This document shows positions 47,833 to 59,950 of a DNA stretch of 64,000 nucleotides, in pieces. Source of the DNA: Zoroaster sp. YZ-2022 (taxonomy: Eukaryota; Echinodermata; Asteroidea; Forcipulatida; Zoroasteridae); the NCBI GenBank assembly GCA_029582265.1, contig CM055816.1, positions 82,702,472-82,766,471 of the forward strand. Direction: 5' to 3'. The first letter of the stretch is position 1. Each line of letters opens with the position of its first letter. Both the position numbers and the translations under genes were made by a program. The notes under the pieces were generated by a model. It did no database searches and was not told the DNA's origin. It saw only the letters and a program-made list of their open reading frames with translations.

Positions 47833-48056
47833 TACCTTCTATAAGCTTTTATATAAATGTACTTCTATAATTACTTCAGCCAAGGTTTGGATTTGCTTGG
47901 TAGCATAGTGGTATACACGCTCGCATCTGAGTATATGTATAAGGTATAGTAATACCTTCTATAAGCTTTTATATAAATGTACTTCTATAATTACTTCAGC
48001 CAAGGTTTGGATTTGCTTGGTAGCATAGTGGTATACACGCTCGCCTCCGAGTTCAT
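47833..48056 (+). repeat. 120-bp tandem duplication with tRNA-like A-box
   Basis: taccttctataagctttt at 47833 and 47953; both copies contain gcttggtagcatagtggtat and acacgctcgcmtcygag, which resemble the D-arm and anticodon arm of a tRNA. No B-box (GGTTCGANTCC) follows either copy; the second reads gttcatttcaaagtc there. Probably a decayed tRNA-derived repeat, not a gene. Confidence 0.65.
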
Positions 48057-48345
48057 TTCAAAGTCTGTCTGGAATTGTTTTATTTTGGGCGTATAAATAA
48101 AATTTGTTGTATTTTCCAATTAATTATTTATTTATTTTTTACTTATCAAATTTATTCCGAAGCAAATCATGTCTGAATAATCATAGTAATTCAAGGCTGT
48201 TGATTATTAAGTCCAACATTCAATATTAGAATACGAATGTATAATGGGAAGTGTATAATGGCAATGGGAAGTGTACAATGGCAATTCTTGTTTGCAGAAC
48301 AAAAATAGAAGAAAAAAACAGAAGCCGTGGACACTGTGTTCCCCT

Positions 48346-48668
48346 CACGGGCGTAACTCCCGGAGGATTGGGGATATCACCCTCACTTTTGGCCCGGGGG
48401 TGGTCCATAGGATCACCCCCAACCCCTTAATTTTTCATGCGGTGATAAATAATAAGCTAATAATTTGGTTTGTTTAAATATTTATGGTCCGTTTGTTTCT
48501 TTGAACGTCTGGGTGTTGTCTTTGTGATAGCTGTGGTATATTTAAACAACGAGAGAGGGGGTGGGGGGGGGGTTCAGGGTTCAGGATTATAATTGTTTGT
48601 ATTAAAACAATGCAAACAAATTTCAATATCATAGCCCCCCGCTTTTTCGACACGGATTTACGCCACTG
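48346..48668. mobile_element. hAT-type MITE, 323 bp
   Basis: Perfect 8-bp target duplication GTTCCCCT at 48338-48345 and 48669-48676. Ends read inward CACGGGCGTAACTCC and CAGTGGCGTAAATCC. Homologous, in inverse orientation, to the element at 58388-58776 (shared ggtccataggatca and tttgtctttttgatagc-like blocks). No coding sequence. Confidence 0.9.
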
Positions 48669-48839
48669 GTTCCCCTCCATTATCATGTGCTTTTTATTAT
48701 TCAACTATCAAGTAATCGGTCATCGTTACATGGCGATTTTACACTCACATTAAGTTTTTTTTTCCACAAACATGTGTTTGTTCGTGTGTTTGGCCTGATA
48801 TTCAATGATCAACTTGGTTTCACTGGGAAAATCTGTAAT

Positions 48840-50535
48840 GCGGCGTTCACACAGTGCCGATTATGGCTCCCGTTTGAGATCAGACAGCGCTACGACACGA
48901 AAAGTGAAAAAGTCGGATTACTATCCTCAATGATCTGGAATGTCCTATCATTGTCTGAACGCAGTCGTATACGTTCGTAACAGAGTCCTACGGATCGGGA
49001 AAGGTCCAGAGAGGTCGGCCAAGCACTCCCGACAGTAGGTGCGTCCCGTAACATTCGGGAAACTCAGCCGATTTTGTCTAGTCGGATTACAATCGTGACT
49101 ATGTCGTGACAGATTCTGATGTATCGGATCAAAATCGTAACAATGTCCTGTGTTGTCTGGACGGTGTCTGGACGGTGTCCTGTGGATCGGGACGCTGTCG
49201 TGATGAACGGGCATGATTTGGAGTGAGAATCCGCCGTTTCGCACGATTCTTTTAGGACCGGACTATCACGTGACTTATGCTAGGTTCCCACTGTCGTGCG
49301 ATCCGTTACGAAAGCCACGATTGGCCATTCGTAGCTGATCGTGGAATTTTTGTTTCCTTTTCTGAAATTTCACGTTTGGATGCGAGTTGATCCGAGTCGA
49401 TACGTTCTGGTACGATTTGGTGCGCTTGGATGCGATATAGGCACGATTGGTCAATTTCAGATGACACGATCTGTCACGATCTGGTCTCCCGTTCAGATAC
49501 GATCAGATACGTTCCGATAGGATTGTCCCGATTGAGTCCACGATTGTGTCCCGATCTGACACGATCATCACGATCGGGGTCCCCGATTTTGGACGATCTG
49601 ATACGTGCAGATACGTTCGGATACGTTCCGATACGATCATCACGAACCGATGCGCTCTTTTGCGATCGGATACGATTGTGGTGGCGATGTCTTTCACGAT
49701 CGGGATGGAGAGTGATCAAGATTTGAGCCACGATTGAACCCCAACGGGTACATATACAGCCCGACTGACCATGGACTTCATTGTTTCTTGAACTTCTACA
49801 GAGTGAATACTACAACCCACAATCATTGATGATGGCAGGAGTTGAGGATGATGACAACATGGTGTTTGTCTTGTCCAAGGTTGATCCCGATCACCACGAT
49901 TTCGAAGCACTATTAGATGCGATCTGTCGCGCTTTGTTACGATCCAATACGATCTCATGCGATGATCACGATTAAAAATTAATCGTGTTGATCGTAGAAA
50001 ATTTTTAACCGTCCAAACATGTTCTACGATCAACACGATTGCCACGACTGACCTCAAGATCTGATAAGATCTGATAGGATCACCACGATTACTCCACGAT
50101 TAAGACCACGATTTCAATCGTGGCGCGAATCGTGATAGTGGGAACGGGGCATAACGGTTTTCTAACGGATGTCTTCCGTCAGCGTCGGTTCACTGTCCGG
50201 TCACTGTCTGATCTCTGTCGGATCGCATTCGGGAGAATCGGGACGCTGTCGGGACAGATTCGGTCGTTTTTTACCATGCTGAAGATACAAATCGGATCAG
50301 ATTCGGATTGAGAACGGGAGAATCGGGACGAATTCGGCTGGAAACGGCTGAATCGGGACGCTTCCTGAACAATATCTGATTGTTGTCGTGATTAAATAAA
50401 TGTTTTTACAAATTTGTGAATTTCCCGCCACGAATCACAGGATCTTGATCAGACTTTTGACAAATTTTAATCGGGAATGGTCCTATCAAGGACGGCAGTA
50501 AAAATCCTGAATGTGTGACTGAGGCTTTAGGCGTC
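48840..50535. mobile_element. Composite CGATC-rich element with a nested element
   Basis: Dense short words (cgatctgatacgatc, gaatcgggacg, tcggat) run through the interval. An inner unit (49277-50152) has related ends: inward ATGCTAGGTTCCCACTGTCG and ATGCCCCGTTCCCACTATCA, and its inside is full of cacgatc / gatacgttc variants on both strands. The outer sequence (gcgttcacacagtgccg on the left, an inverted gtcacacattcagga on the right) shares another vocabulary (gtcgggac, gaatcggg) and seems to be the host element. No transposase or clear target duplications; boundaries approximate. Confidence 0.5.
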
Positions 50536-50954
50536 TTAATTTTATGTTTTACCGCCGTACATGTTTTACCACAAGGTGGCGCTATCACCCAATTTGTTGG
50601 CACTTGTAATAGTCTCTTGTATTGCATTGTTTGCCTGATTCCCAACTACAGAAGCTTCAGGTCATACAAAACTCAGCGGCTCGGTTGATGTGAACACGTT
50701 CAAATATTATGAATCATAACTCCGGTATTACGTAGACTTCATTGGCCGCCTATGCGATCTCGCATAAAGTACAAAATATTATTGTTAACATTCTATTGTC
50801 GCCATGGACTAGCTCCTGCATACCTAACAGATTTGATTAGAGAATAGTGGACTACACAAAATCTTAGGTCAGCTGATAGAGATATTTTGATTGTTAAAAT
50901 TAGGTCCTACGGTGAACATATTTTTGCGTATGCTGCTCTCGAACTGTGGAACAA

Positions 50955-51012
<58 letters not shown>

Positions 51013-51045
51013 GTTATTGTTATTATTGTTATTATTGTTATTATT

Positions 51046-51111
<66 letters not shown>
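50955..51111 (+). repeat. (ATT)n/(GTT)n compound microsatellite
   Basis: About 18 ATT units, a mixed ATT/GTT stretch, then about 20 GTT units, ending in attattacg. Open in all three frames and non-coding. Confidence 0.97.
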
Positions 51112-51333
51112 TATTACGTATAGGGATAAATAATATGCCTATATGAAACAATTGTTTTACTCTGTATTTACTTACGCAATAACATAATTACGTTTTTCGC
51201 AAGGGGACCCTATAACTAAAATTTAATGTACTTTTTGTTCAAACAATATTTGGAGTAAGCTTTAGAAAACATGTAATAATTCATACAGAAAAACAAAACA
51301 GATGACAGACACACCTCCCATTTACAGATTCAA

Positions 51334-51575
51334 ATATCGTCGTGTCAGTGCAAAAACGTTATTACGACGTTTTTGCGCAAAACCAGTTTGTGTCAGTGCA
51401 AAAAGGTCGTATGTAACAAGTTCCCGGATGAATGCACAAAAGCAATGGCTGAGATACGACGTTGTTGCACAAACATTTTTTAATGTATGTAAATTTATGC
51501 AGATTGACGACGCGCTGTACATACGACCTTATTGCATTGTGAACATACGACATTTTTGCACTGACACGACGATAT
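51334..51575. mobile_element. Palindromic MITE, 242 bp
   Basis: Both ends read inward ATATCGTCGTGTCAGTGCAA and continue AAA(A/T)cgt. Inside, cgacgtttttgcgc and cgtatgt...cgacc segments occur inverted. A TA target duplication is possible but cannot be separated from the palindromic end. Confidence 0.82.
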
Positions 51576-52959
51576 AATCTATCCGATATAACGATGCCTA
51601 AGAGGCGGTTTTGAGTAAGGGAGGAGACACGGCAAAAATTAATGGGGCACAACAAAAACCTAAGGTATATAGGACTATATATTCACACGGCGATTGAAAC
51701 ATGGGTTGTTACGGACTTCCCCCACTCCCCCACCCGATCCGTCATTGCCTAGAATTACTAATGCTAGTAGTTGTAAACATTCTTTTTCCCCAGGCAGCAC
51801 TTCCTGAGCTCTATAATATGTACAGTTTAGGCCACTACATATATCAACCCTATAATCTTACCTTGTGCAAAGACGACAACAACGCCCACAAAAAAACTAT
51901 AAACGAAACAGATAATAAGTAACTTGTAAATAAATACAAACAAAGCTAACATCTTATTGGGTTTTACATTAATGTTAATGGAAAGGAACAACTACAATCT
52001 TGGTTGAAAGTTTCAGCTTATTACAATGTGTCATTTGAGTTAATTTATTTAAAGTGCATTTAAAAGATTGTTCATATTTATTCTGACGTTAGATGTGTAG
52101 ACTATATAGTGCTTGCTCGTGGTGGATCCTGTGAAGCGGATTGTGTGGTGCATGCAATGTAATACAAACTACATCTTACATCAATACTAGCTGGTCCTAT
52201 GCTAATAGTTGTATAACATCATTCTGTCTCCCCAGACAGTATTTCTAGAGCTCTATAATGTAGGCCTATATCAACCCTATGATCTTACATCAAGACTAGC
52301 TGGTCCTAATGCTAGTAGTTGTATAACATCATTCTGTCTCCCCAGACAGTACTTCTAGAGCTCTATAATGTAGGCCAATATCAATCCTATAATCTTACAT
52401 CAAGACTAGCTGGTCGTATGCTAGTAGTTGTATAACATCATTCTGTCTCCCCAGACGGCAGTTCCAGAGCTCTATAATGTAGGCCTATATCAACTCTATG
52501 ATCTTACATCAAGACTAGCTGATCCTATGCTAGCAGTTGTATAACATCATTCTGTCTCCCCAGACAGTACTTCCAGAGCTCTATAATGTAGGCCTATATC
52601 AATCCTATGATATTACATCAAGACTATCTGGTCCTAATGCTAGTAGTTGTATAACATCATTCTGCCTCCCGGCCACAGTTCTTCTAGAGCTCTATAATGT
52701 AGGCCTATATCAACCCTATAATCTTACATCAAGAATATCTGGTCCTAATGCTAGTAGTTGTAAACATTCTTTTTTCCCCAGACAGCACTTCCAGAGCTCT
52801 ATAATATGTACAGATTAGGCCACTACATGTATCAACCATATAATCTTACCTTGTGCAAAGACGACAACAACGCCCACAAAAAACTATAAAAGAAACAGAT
52901 AATAAGTAATTTGTAAATAAATACAAACAAAGCTAACATCTTATTGGGTTTTACATTAA

Positions 52960-53976
52960 AGGCACCTGGAAATAAGTTTTTTATTGATTTAAACAATAAA
53001 GTATATGTGTATTAACAATAAACAAATTGTTTGAGTGATTATTTGTCAGGATTTATATGTTTAAAAAAAATATGAAGTTGTTTGGAGGGTGACTCCGCCC
53101 ATCCCTTTTTGTGACGTCATTCGAGGAAGGATTCGCCGCTGATGGAACATCGACCCCCTCGACGCCCTCGAGAATTGTTTGTTTACACACGCAAGTAGTG
53201 ACCCGTGTGGTTTGGTTTGTTATAAAAAAAGGCATTTTTCCGGCATTTTCCCAGCAATGCCGACCAGGTGTATTGCTGCTGGATGCAACAAAACAACTAA
53301 AGATGGGGTCAGCCTGCATCTGTTTCCAGCTGATCCCAAATATAGGCGGTTATGGGCAGCGAAAGTCAGGATAACGAGGGCAAAGTGGTCCGGTCCGACG
53401 TCGTTTTCAGCGCTATGCAGTGACCACTTCGAGCCGTCGTGTTTCGAATTCGGGATGTACCACACATTTGACATGACAAAAAAAGTAATTCTGAAACATG
53501 ACGCCATCCCAACCATATTCCCAGTTAGTGGGAAATCTAAGAAGCAACCCGAAAGACGTGACAAACCTACAGGAGCATTTGCCAAACGTGAAAAAATCCG
53601 GGTAAGTTTGAACTTTGAAGTGCATGTTGTGTTCTCTTTATACATGTACATGTAACGTTATACTACTTTTACTAGTCAGTGTAGGTACCGTTTTCGTAGC
53701 ACTAGCGGCATTGCTGCACCTATACCGATCAGGTACCCAGACGTAATGTATGGGGCCAGACTACACATTTTCTCTTCAAATATCCCCGCCTCGAATGACG
53801 TCACGAACAGCGCCACCATGTGTCAATGTAAAGGGGGGGCCTATTCTAAAGTCGTAAATACAATAAAACCACTATTTCTGTAACCTTAGTTACTTGTTTA
53901 TTCACATTCCACTCATAAAAATGTATATATTTATGACAAAAGCTACATTTGGACAAAATACCAGTGCCAGGTGCCT
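52960..53976 (+). mobile_element. Kolobok-type element with THAP exon
   Basis: Flanked by TTAA at 52956-52959 and 53977-53980. Ends read inward AGGCACCTGGAAATAAG and AGGCACCTGGCACTGG. The paralogous empty site at about 51964-51967 reads tttacattaatgttaatgg without the insertion. TTAA targets plus a THAP-bearing transposase are hallmarks of the Kolobok superfamily. Only the first exon of a transposase is left in 1017 bp, so this is an internally deleted, non-autonomous copy. Confidence 0.85.
53257..53601 (+). CDS. THAP-domain exon (Kolobok transposase N-terminus)
   Basis: 115-codon open exon from MPTRCIAAGCNKT to FAKREKIR, ending at donor cgg|gtaagt. C2CH zinc-finger pattern: Cys5-X4-Cys10, Trp33 in RRLWAAK, Cys54-X2-His57 in LCSDHF, and the closing AIPTIF (83-88) equivalent to the AVPTIF box. 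THAP domains bind DNA sequence-specifically; in transposases they recognise the element ends. The start Met directly precedes the THAP signature, as in this family. No later transposase exon is present within the TIRs, so it may be spliced to outside sequence or be a relic. All zinc ligands are intact, in contrast to the decayed LINE genes. Confidence 0.82.
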
Positions 53977-54537
53977 TTAATGTTAATGGAAAGGAACAAG
54001 TACAACCTTGGTTGAAAGTTTCAGCTTATTACAATGTGCCATTTGAGTTAATTTATTTTAAGTGCATTTAAAAGATTTTTCATATTTATTCTGACGCAGA
54101 ATACATTTGAACTTTTATTTAAATTGACTTAATGGAAAGGTACAACATCCGTTCACCTCAACACTCATTTTCAAGAAATATCATAAAATGTACAATTTTT
54201 AAGAAAGAGGATTCATTGTAATCTTAATTAAAACAACTTGGAAAGGGTTTTGACTAGTCCGGCTTCATTTTAACTGGATTTTATACGTTCATTTTAATCT
54301 ACTAGTTTTCACGTAAAAAGAAATACACGTAAAAAGAAATGAAAATACAAATTAAAAAAAAACATTTTTCTATACAAATATTATGACAAATATCACAGAT
54401 TTTCGTTTAAAAGTGTAGTCAAGTGAAGATGTAAACGATATTTTGGGAGATATTCAGCATTGAATGCATTCACATCCTGTAAGATGTTGGTCATGTTGTC
54501 TGCTAAAAAAACATACTTATACTTAACAGTTAACAGC

Positions 54538-55096
54538 AGAGATGCTACAGGCAGACCAAAAAAAATCCTGAAAGTAAACTTGTGCGAAGCGTAGCGAGCA
54601 AAGCGAGCGGAGCTCTCGCCCCTCACGGCGTGGGGTCCAGGGGCCCGCTTAAGGGCCCCTGGTGGGGTCCAGGGCCAACGCCCCTGGTGGGGGTCGAGGG
54701 GGCGAAGCCCCCCGAAGCTCCTGGGTTTCTAAGCTTAATAAACCCTTAGGAGGCCCTTCTAGAACATATATTTTACAGGATAAAACATACAAATTAAGAC
54801 AGAAAATGCATGAGTTCAAGCTTTTTGGAAGTTAATTTTACCATTGCTTACCTGTTGCATAGAAGTAAAAGTTCCTTTTTTTAGTTTTTTGGGTGCTGTC
54901 TGCTGCTCTGCATGCCTCTTTCTATTTGCAGTCTGCATTATTACCATTTTTTATTTTTTTATTTTTTTATTTTATTTATTTATTTATTTTTATTTTTTTA
55001 ATTTTTAATTTTTTTATAATAATTTTTTTTCCGGAACTTTTCGGAGGTTTAAAAAAAACCGGAATTCCGGAAAAATCCGGAAATGTAGCATCTCTG
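54538..55096. mobile_element. TIR element with CAGAGATGCTACA ends
   Basis: Ends read inward CAGAGATGCTACAGG and CAGAGATGCTACATTTCCGG; both flanks carry TAACAG (54532-54537, 55097-55102). The interior has a GC-rich cassette (gcgaagcgtagcgagcaaag, ggggtccaggggc repeats, 54590-54720) and a T-rich 90-bp stretch, then ccggaattccgg. No coding frame. hAT-like by its CAG start, but a 6-bp duplication is unusual for hAT. Confidence 0.75.
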
Positions 55097-56403
55097 TAAC
55101 AGTCATTTCTTACAAAGACGTGGCTGTTGGGTTCGACATACTTTCCAAACATAGCCTACTTTTAGAATACAGCGATTTATATAAAGTACTAATGTAATCC
55201 CATCTGAGACCAAACTGCAGTTATTGACTCAATCATTGTCGGTGTCTTCATCACTTCAGGCTCTACGAAACAGTATCATCCAATGAATGGGGAATGTCAG
55301 GACAAAGACATGTAATGTTAATGCATTATCTGCAAAACCACCAATATATATCATTATCAACAATTTTTAGTAACGTTATCTAGGCCTATATTAAAACGTT
55401 AGCATCATTTCAGTAAAAAGAAGACATTTCTAGTTTCCCAATCTACAAATCTCCATAAAATTCTTTAAAAAGTATTTCCAGTTTCAAAATTACCTTAGTA
55501 ACTGCAAAATACTGAGGGAAAACTCATATTTATGAATTTTGGAGCAGCTTTTGGCATAAAATTACAAACATGTGGAGTTGTCTGTAAACATGAACGGAAT
55601 AACAAAGTTTCAGCCTCTTGAGGGCGGTATTGCATCTGAACGGTGAACAAATCATTATTTTTCGGGTTTCGTCGTGCGAGTCGCATTGTTTTACTCTGTG
55701 TGGTAAATCATGCGCTTGCAAGAATTCCGCATAATAACAAGGAGTAATTTAACAAAATTGCAAACAAATGCTGAGGTTGCTCTGCGATATAAGCGATTTT
55801 GGGGATCTAAATAGTTCAGTGTAAAGACAATTACAATGTAAAATTGGAAATAATTATTTATCCTGTCCCGAAAAGGTGGTTGCCAGCAACTCCCCCACCC
55901 CCACCCTCGTGACACACATGGCCTACCCCTCATTTGCCTATAACTCATTTAGTGCCTTTATCTTGCTTTTAAATAACTCTATTTTTGTTTACATTTGCAG
56001 TGTTTTTCGAGTGGCGTAGCTCGGATTTTTTTCTAGGGGGCAGAGGAATTAAATTTCCGACTTTACGCCCAAAAAGTTAGAACCAAAATAAAATGTAAAC
56101 ACTTATTGTCACGTTAATGCTGCAGTGTTGCCTGTTTATTTTGGCATGATTTATTTATGGTTAATGTTAATTTTCAAATTCTCAAAGGAAATGTAATTTT
56201 TTTTCCCGGTTAAACGGAAGGAATAACATTGGCGTTTGAAAACGTTTGCAACTTTTTCTGTGCAGCCTGTATATCTAGTCGCCTTTATCGATCACGATAA
56301 TTAATACGAAAGTGAAATTATCACAACCACACTCTGTAGCTTACATGCTGCATGACCAGCAAAAAGGCCCAATAATCTGATAGTTCCAATGACATAAGGA
56401 ATA
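55097..56403. other. No gene seen
   Basis: AT-rich spacer. A single hAT-like end (cgagtggcgtagctcgg) occurs at 56009, with no partner found. Confidence 0.5.
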
Positions 56404-56520
56404 AATAAATTTTGCCCTACACTGATGTGTGTATAGCATTGTATGCTCAGTGCTTTCCGAGTGTCTGTGAAAAAACTACACAGGCGACTCGGGCGGGATT
56501 CGAACCCACGACCTCCTGCA
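56404..56520 (-). mobile_element. SINE fragment of the 45350 family
   Basis: Body plus B-box (minus strand GTGGGTTCGAATCCCGCC); breaks at acctcctgc, before the A-box. Confidence 0.82.
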
Positions 56521-57164
56521 AAATAGATGTAGTTATATTTCCATTAATTTACTTAAAAATCAATCACATTTGAAAACGAGGTTGCCCCTGCAAACAGACA
56601 CAATTAAGCAGGTTACTCATGAGCATGGTACACAACTTCTTGTCAGATTCAGTTTGTAAAATGCTGCCACAACTCAAAATTTAATATAATCTAGGATGAT
56701 CAACACGGCATTGAGTCATTCAAGATAAATCTTTTCAAAAGATGTAGTTCATTATTTAACAGCCCGATATGCAATGGCGAATACCGCTTTATTGACACAC
56801 TTCGCATTGTTAGTTCTGACGCCTACAGCCAGCGCCTGGCTTGATGGAAAACAATGATTACGACGGGAGCTGCTTATGTCTGACGCTACGAAGATGCATG
56901 CTTGTGTCTGTACGAACTATTATGAAACAAGGGCATACAATTTCAGAGTGTTTTTAATGTTTCAGGCAGGTTTGCAGCATGATGCCAAAATAACTTGGGG
57001 TCCGGGACCCATCTAAGGGCCCGGAATATTTAGGGTTCTATTCTCAGTGCTGGGATATACTTCGGGATATATTCTTCGGGATATATTCGTACACATAAAA
57101 TAATGAACAAAAAATATTCAGATTCTTATGTTTTGACATTAATTTTCTAATACTGCTATTTATT

Positions 57165-57555
57165 TTGCTCGATGCCCCTCCTTCATTGTGTATAGTGTCC
57201 ATGCATTATTTGTTTTTTACCGTGGTTGTTTCTTGCATCTTAATTTGTTTTGTTTTACGCTTGATTACCTTAATTACAATTATTTTAAATGTTCTCAATT
57301 TCAAACTAGATCAGTTTTACTCAGTTTTCCATTTTCATTTTATTTTGGACATATTTAGAATGTTTTAATTTTTTACTTTGGTTTACTTTATTAATTTTCG
57401 CATACTATTTACTGCTTTTATTTGTGTACTATTTTTATTTGTAGATTGGTTTAACTTTTAATATTGGTTTAATACAGAGCCCTCAAATAACGCAATTCTT
57501 TAACTGAGGAGTCTACCCTGTTAAAATAAAACAGCAAATAAATAAATAAATAAAT
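57165..57555 (+). mobile_element. Probable LINE 3' UTR and tail
   Basis: T-rich 3'-UTR-like sequence ending gagtctaccctgttaaaata with an (AAAT)n tail (57534-57555). No RT coding sequence remains, so the assignment rests only on the tail layout. Confidence 0.4.
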
Positions 57556-58387
57556 GAAGAATTATATAAAGTGCAGGACAAAATAAAATTATGTTCATAA
57601 ATTGTCCTAATCTTTTTGAAAAAGGTACATAGACTGGATGTAAAAATATGGCAAAATGTTTTTTTTTGGGGGGGTGGGCGGGCTGATGAATGCATCACTC
57701 ACCCCTTTAAGATTATTAGAGGGATAAAACCCCTGCTTCCTATTTCTCTGGGATTTGAGATCCTGAACAAAACGACAAAATCCAAAACCAATCAAAATCC
57801 AAATAGGTACCAACAAAACCTTTACAGTAAAATGAAACCGAAAACAAATAATACAACTATGGACAAAAACTGATTGTTATTCCGAGCGCTTTATGACGAC
57901 GTATTTTACTTTTGATGGGTTGTAAAAAAAAACTGTAGTATACTCCTCAGGATGAGCATACTTAATTATTTTGGTCATGGTTTTGTATGGGCCATCAAAA
58001 TAGTGATATACGTTGTAGGGGCCTGCCTTACTATATTCAGAGTCACGAAAATATTTTGACTTTGGACGCTCTGTGGTGCATTCTGATCGCTTTATTAATA
58101 ATTATGGTGTTGCAAGAAAAACGATATAGCCTTGTCGTCAGTAGCCAGGATAGGCTAACATTGATTTTTAAGGGGACATTTGATATGCTGTTCCCCACTC
58201 TAAAAAGTCGGATGATACGCGTTGGTACCAAAAGCAGACAGTATAGGCCTATTCCAACGCACAGGTTTTTTTAATTTCATTTTATTTCTATCTAAGAGTA
58301 TATAGCTCAGGTAGAATAAGTATGATTTTGGTGATTTTTGGGGAACATATTTTGTTGTTTTGACATAGAGGCTTAATATATGATTGC

Positions 58388-58776
58388 CAGTGGCGTTAAT
58401 CCGTGTCGAAAAGTGGGATATATTTAAATGTATTTGCATAATCTACAACAAAGTATTAGATCTTGAACGTTGATCAACGGAAGGGAGGATGAAAACAAAT
58501 AAAATCGGCAAGCTCATGGGGGTTAAACTCCTTGATCCCCCCCCCCCGTGGTTACGTGCACAACCAATCAGAATCCTACGGCTATCAAAAAGATGACACC
58601 CAAACAGACAAATAAACAAACAGACAATTAATATCTAAACAAACAAAATTCCCCTTTTTGCACGAATTATTCGATTATTATTTTTTTACCGCTTGAAAAA
58701 TTCGAGGAGATGATCCTATGGACCATCCCCCTGGGGTTATATATCCCCACCCCACCCCACGGGATTTACGCCCATG
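58388..58776. mobile_element. hAT-type MITE, 389 bp (relative of 48346)
   Basis: Ends read inward CAGTGGCGTTAATCC and CATGGGCGTAAATCC. Flanking ATGATTGC (58380-58387) and ATGATTGA (58777-58784), a 7/8 target duplication. Homologous to 48346-48668 in inverse orientation, with block-wise indels. No coding sequence. Confidence 0.88.
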
Positions 58777-58832
58777 ATGATTGACACCTAGGCATAAAAG
58801 CTGTAGGTAAGGTCATCTTAGACAACTCTGAG

Positions 58833-58912
58833 AATCTTCGAGCAACTACCGCTTCGTATAACGGCTATGCCTGTCGGGATCTTCGAGCAACTACCGCTTC
58901 GTATAACGGCTA
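58833..58912 (+). repeat. 46-bp tandem duplication
   Basis: atcttcgagcaactaccgct and tcgtataacggctat occur twice in succession, separated by gcctgtcggg. Recent, as the copies are identical. Confidence 0.9.
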
Positions 58913-59429
58913 TTGGCTGTGAATATACTGAATATTATGCATCATTCTGCTTAATCCTTGCCATATTCCCAACATCAGTTGACACATTTAAAGCCTTGAG
59001 CGCAAACAGGTTCTGTATTGAATTTGTGTTATGCCCCATACATGTAGTCGCAAATCATTATGATATATTGATGTACTTATAGCAACAGGTTTAACACACA
59101 TAACAGTGTATGGCTAATTGTGATTATTTCCATCGATACATTATTAAATCATTGTTTATTTTAACCAATTCTAAATGGAAAAAACTGTTCTCATTTAGGA
59201 CCGTCATTCACTTCTCTACAAATAATTCTATCTGAGGTGTTATCAGTTAAACAAAGAAGTGAGTTGATAACCAATAAGTGTATCGAAGTACTCTTCTCAT
59301 AATTCCTCAATAGAATGAATACAACGGATCTCAATGCATTTTCAATTGTTTTGTTATAGACACAACGTAATAATATGAAACCTGATTGTTAAATGTGTAT
59401 CTTAATTCATAGCATGTCAGTTTACTCGT

Positions 59430-59950
59430 AGAAATAGTTTTGCCAACATTACCAATGTTGTACGTTCCATTTCATGTATATATCTTGACTCAAAGAGAGT
59501 ACGTATACTTTTAGAAGCAGTTTTGTCAACATGACCAATGTTGTACCTTCCCTTTAATGTATACCTTGATTCAAAGAGAGTAAGCATACTCATAGAAGCA
59601 GTGTTGTCAACATGACCAATGTTGCACCTTCCCTTTAATGTATACCTTGATTCAAAGAGAGTAAGCACACTCATATAAGCAGTTTTGCCAACATTACCAA
59701 TGTTGTACCTTCCCTTTAATGCATATCTTGATTCAAAGAGAGTAAGCATACTCATAGAAGCAGTTTTGCCAACATGACCAATGTTGCACCTTCCCTTTAA
59801 TGTATATCAAAGAGAGTAAGCATACTCAAGCAGTTTTGCCAACATTACCAATGTTGTACCTTCCCTTTAATGTATATCTTGATTCAAAGAGAGTAAGCAT
59901 ACTCATAGAAGCAGTTTGGCCAACATTAGCAATGTTGTACCTTCCCTTAA
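59430..59950 (-). repeat. 81-bp minisatellite, about six copies
   Basis: On the minus strand each unit has gagtatgcttactctctttg, then a (t)caaggtatacattaaag part and gaaggtacaacattggtaat. Because 81 is 27 codons, one frame stays open (repeated SMLTLFESRYTLKGRYNIGN), but there is no start context, splice site or composition signal of a gene. The plus-strand relatives are at 32395-32535. Confidence 0.9.

Larger units (their letters stand above)
51735..54090 (+). repeat. Paralogous block flanking a 110-bp array
   Basis: 51760-52080 and 52740-54090 (minus the 52960-53976 insertion) share ctagtagttgtaaacattct, agctctataatatgtaca, accttgtgcaaagacgacaa and gttgaaagtttcagcttatt. Between them lie about six 110-bp units (52190-52830) with ttctgtctccccagac and gtaggcctatatcaaccct. 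The first copy preserves the uninserted version of the Kolobok target. Confidence 0.85.

Noticed and set aside
47895..48050. tRNA genes
   Set aside because: A-box-like part without B-box or acceptor pairing in both copies; treated as a decayed tRNA-derived repeat.
50887..51146. Poly-Ile/Leu/Tyr/Cys open frames
   Set aside because: Direct products of the (ATT)n/(GTT)n microsatellite.
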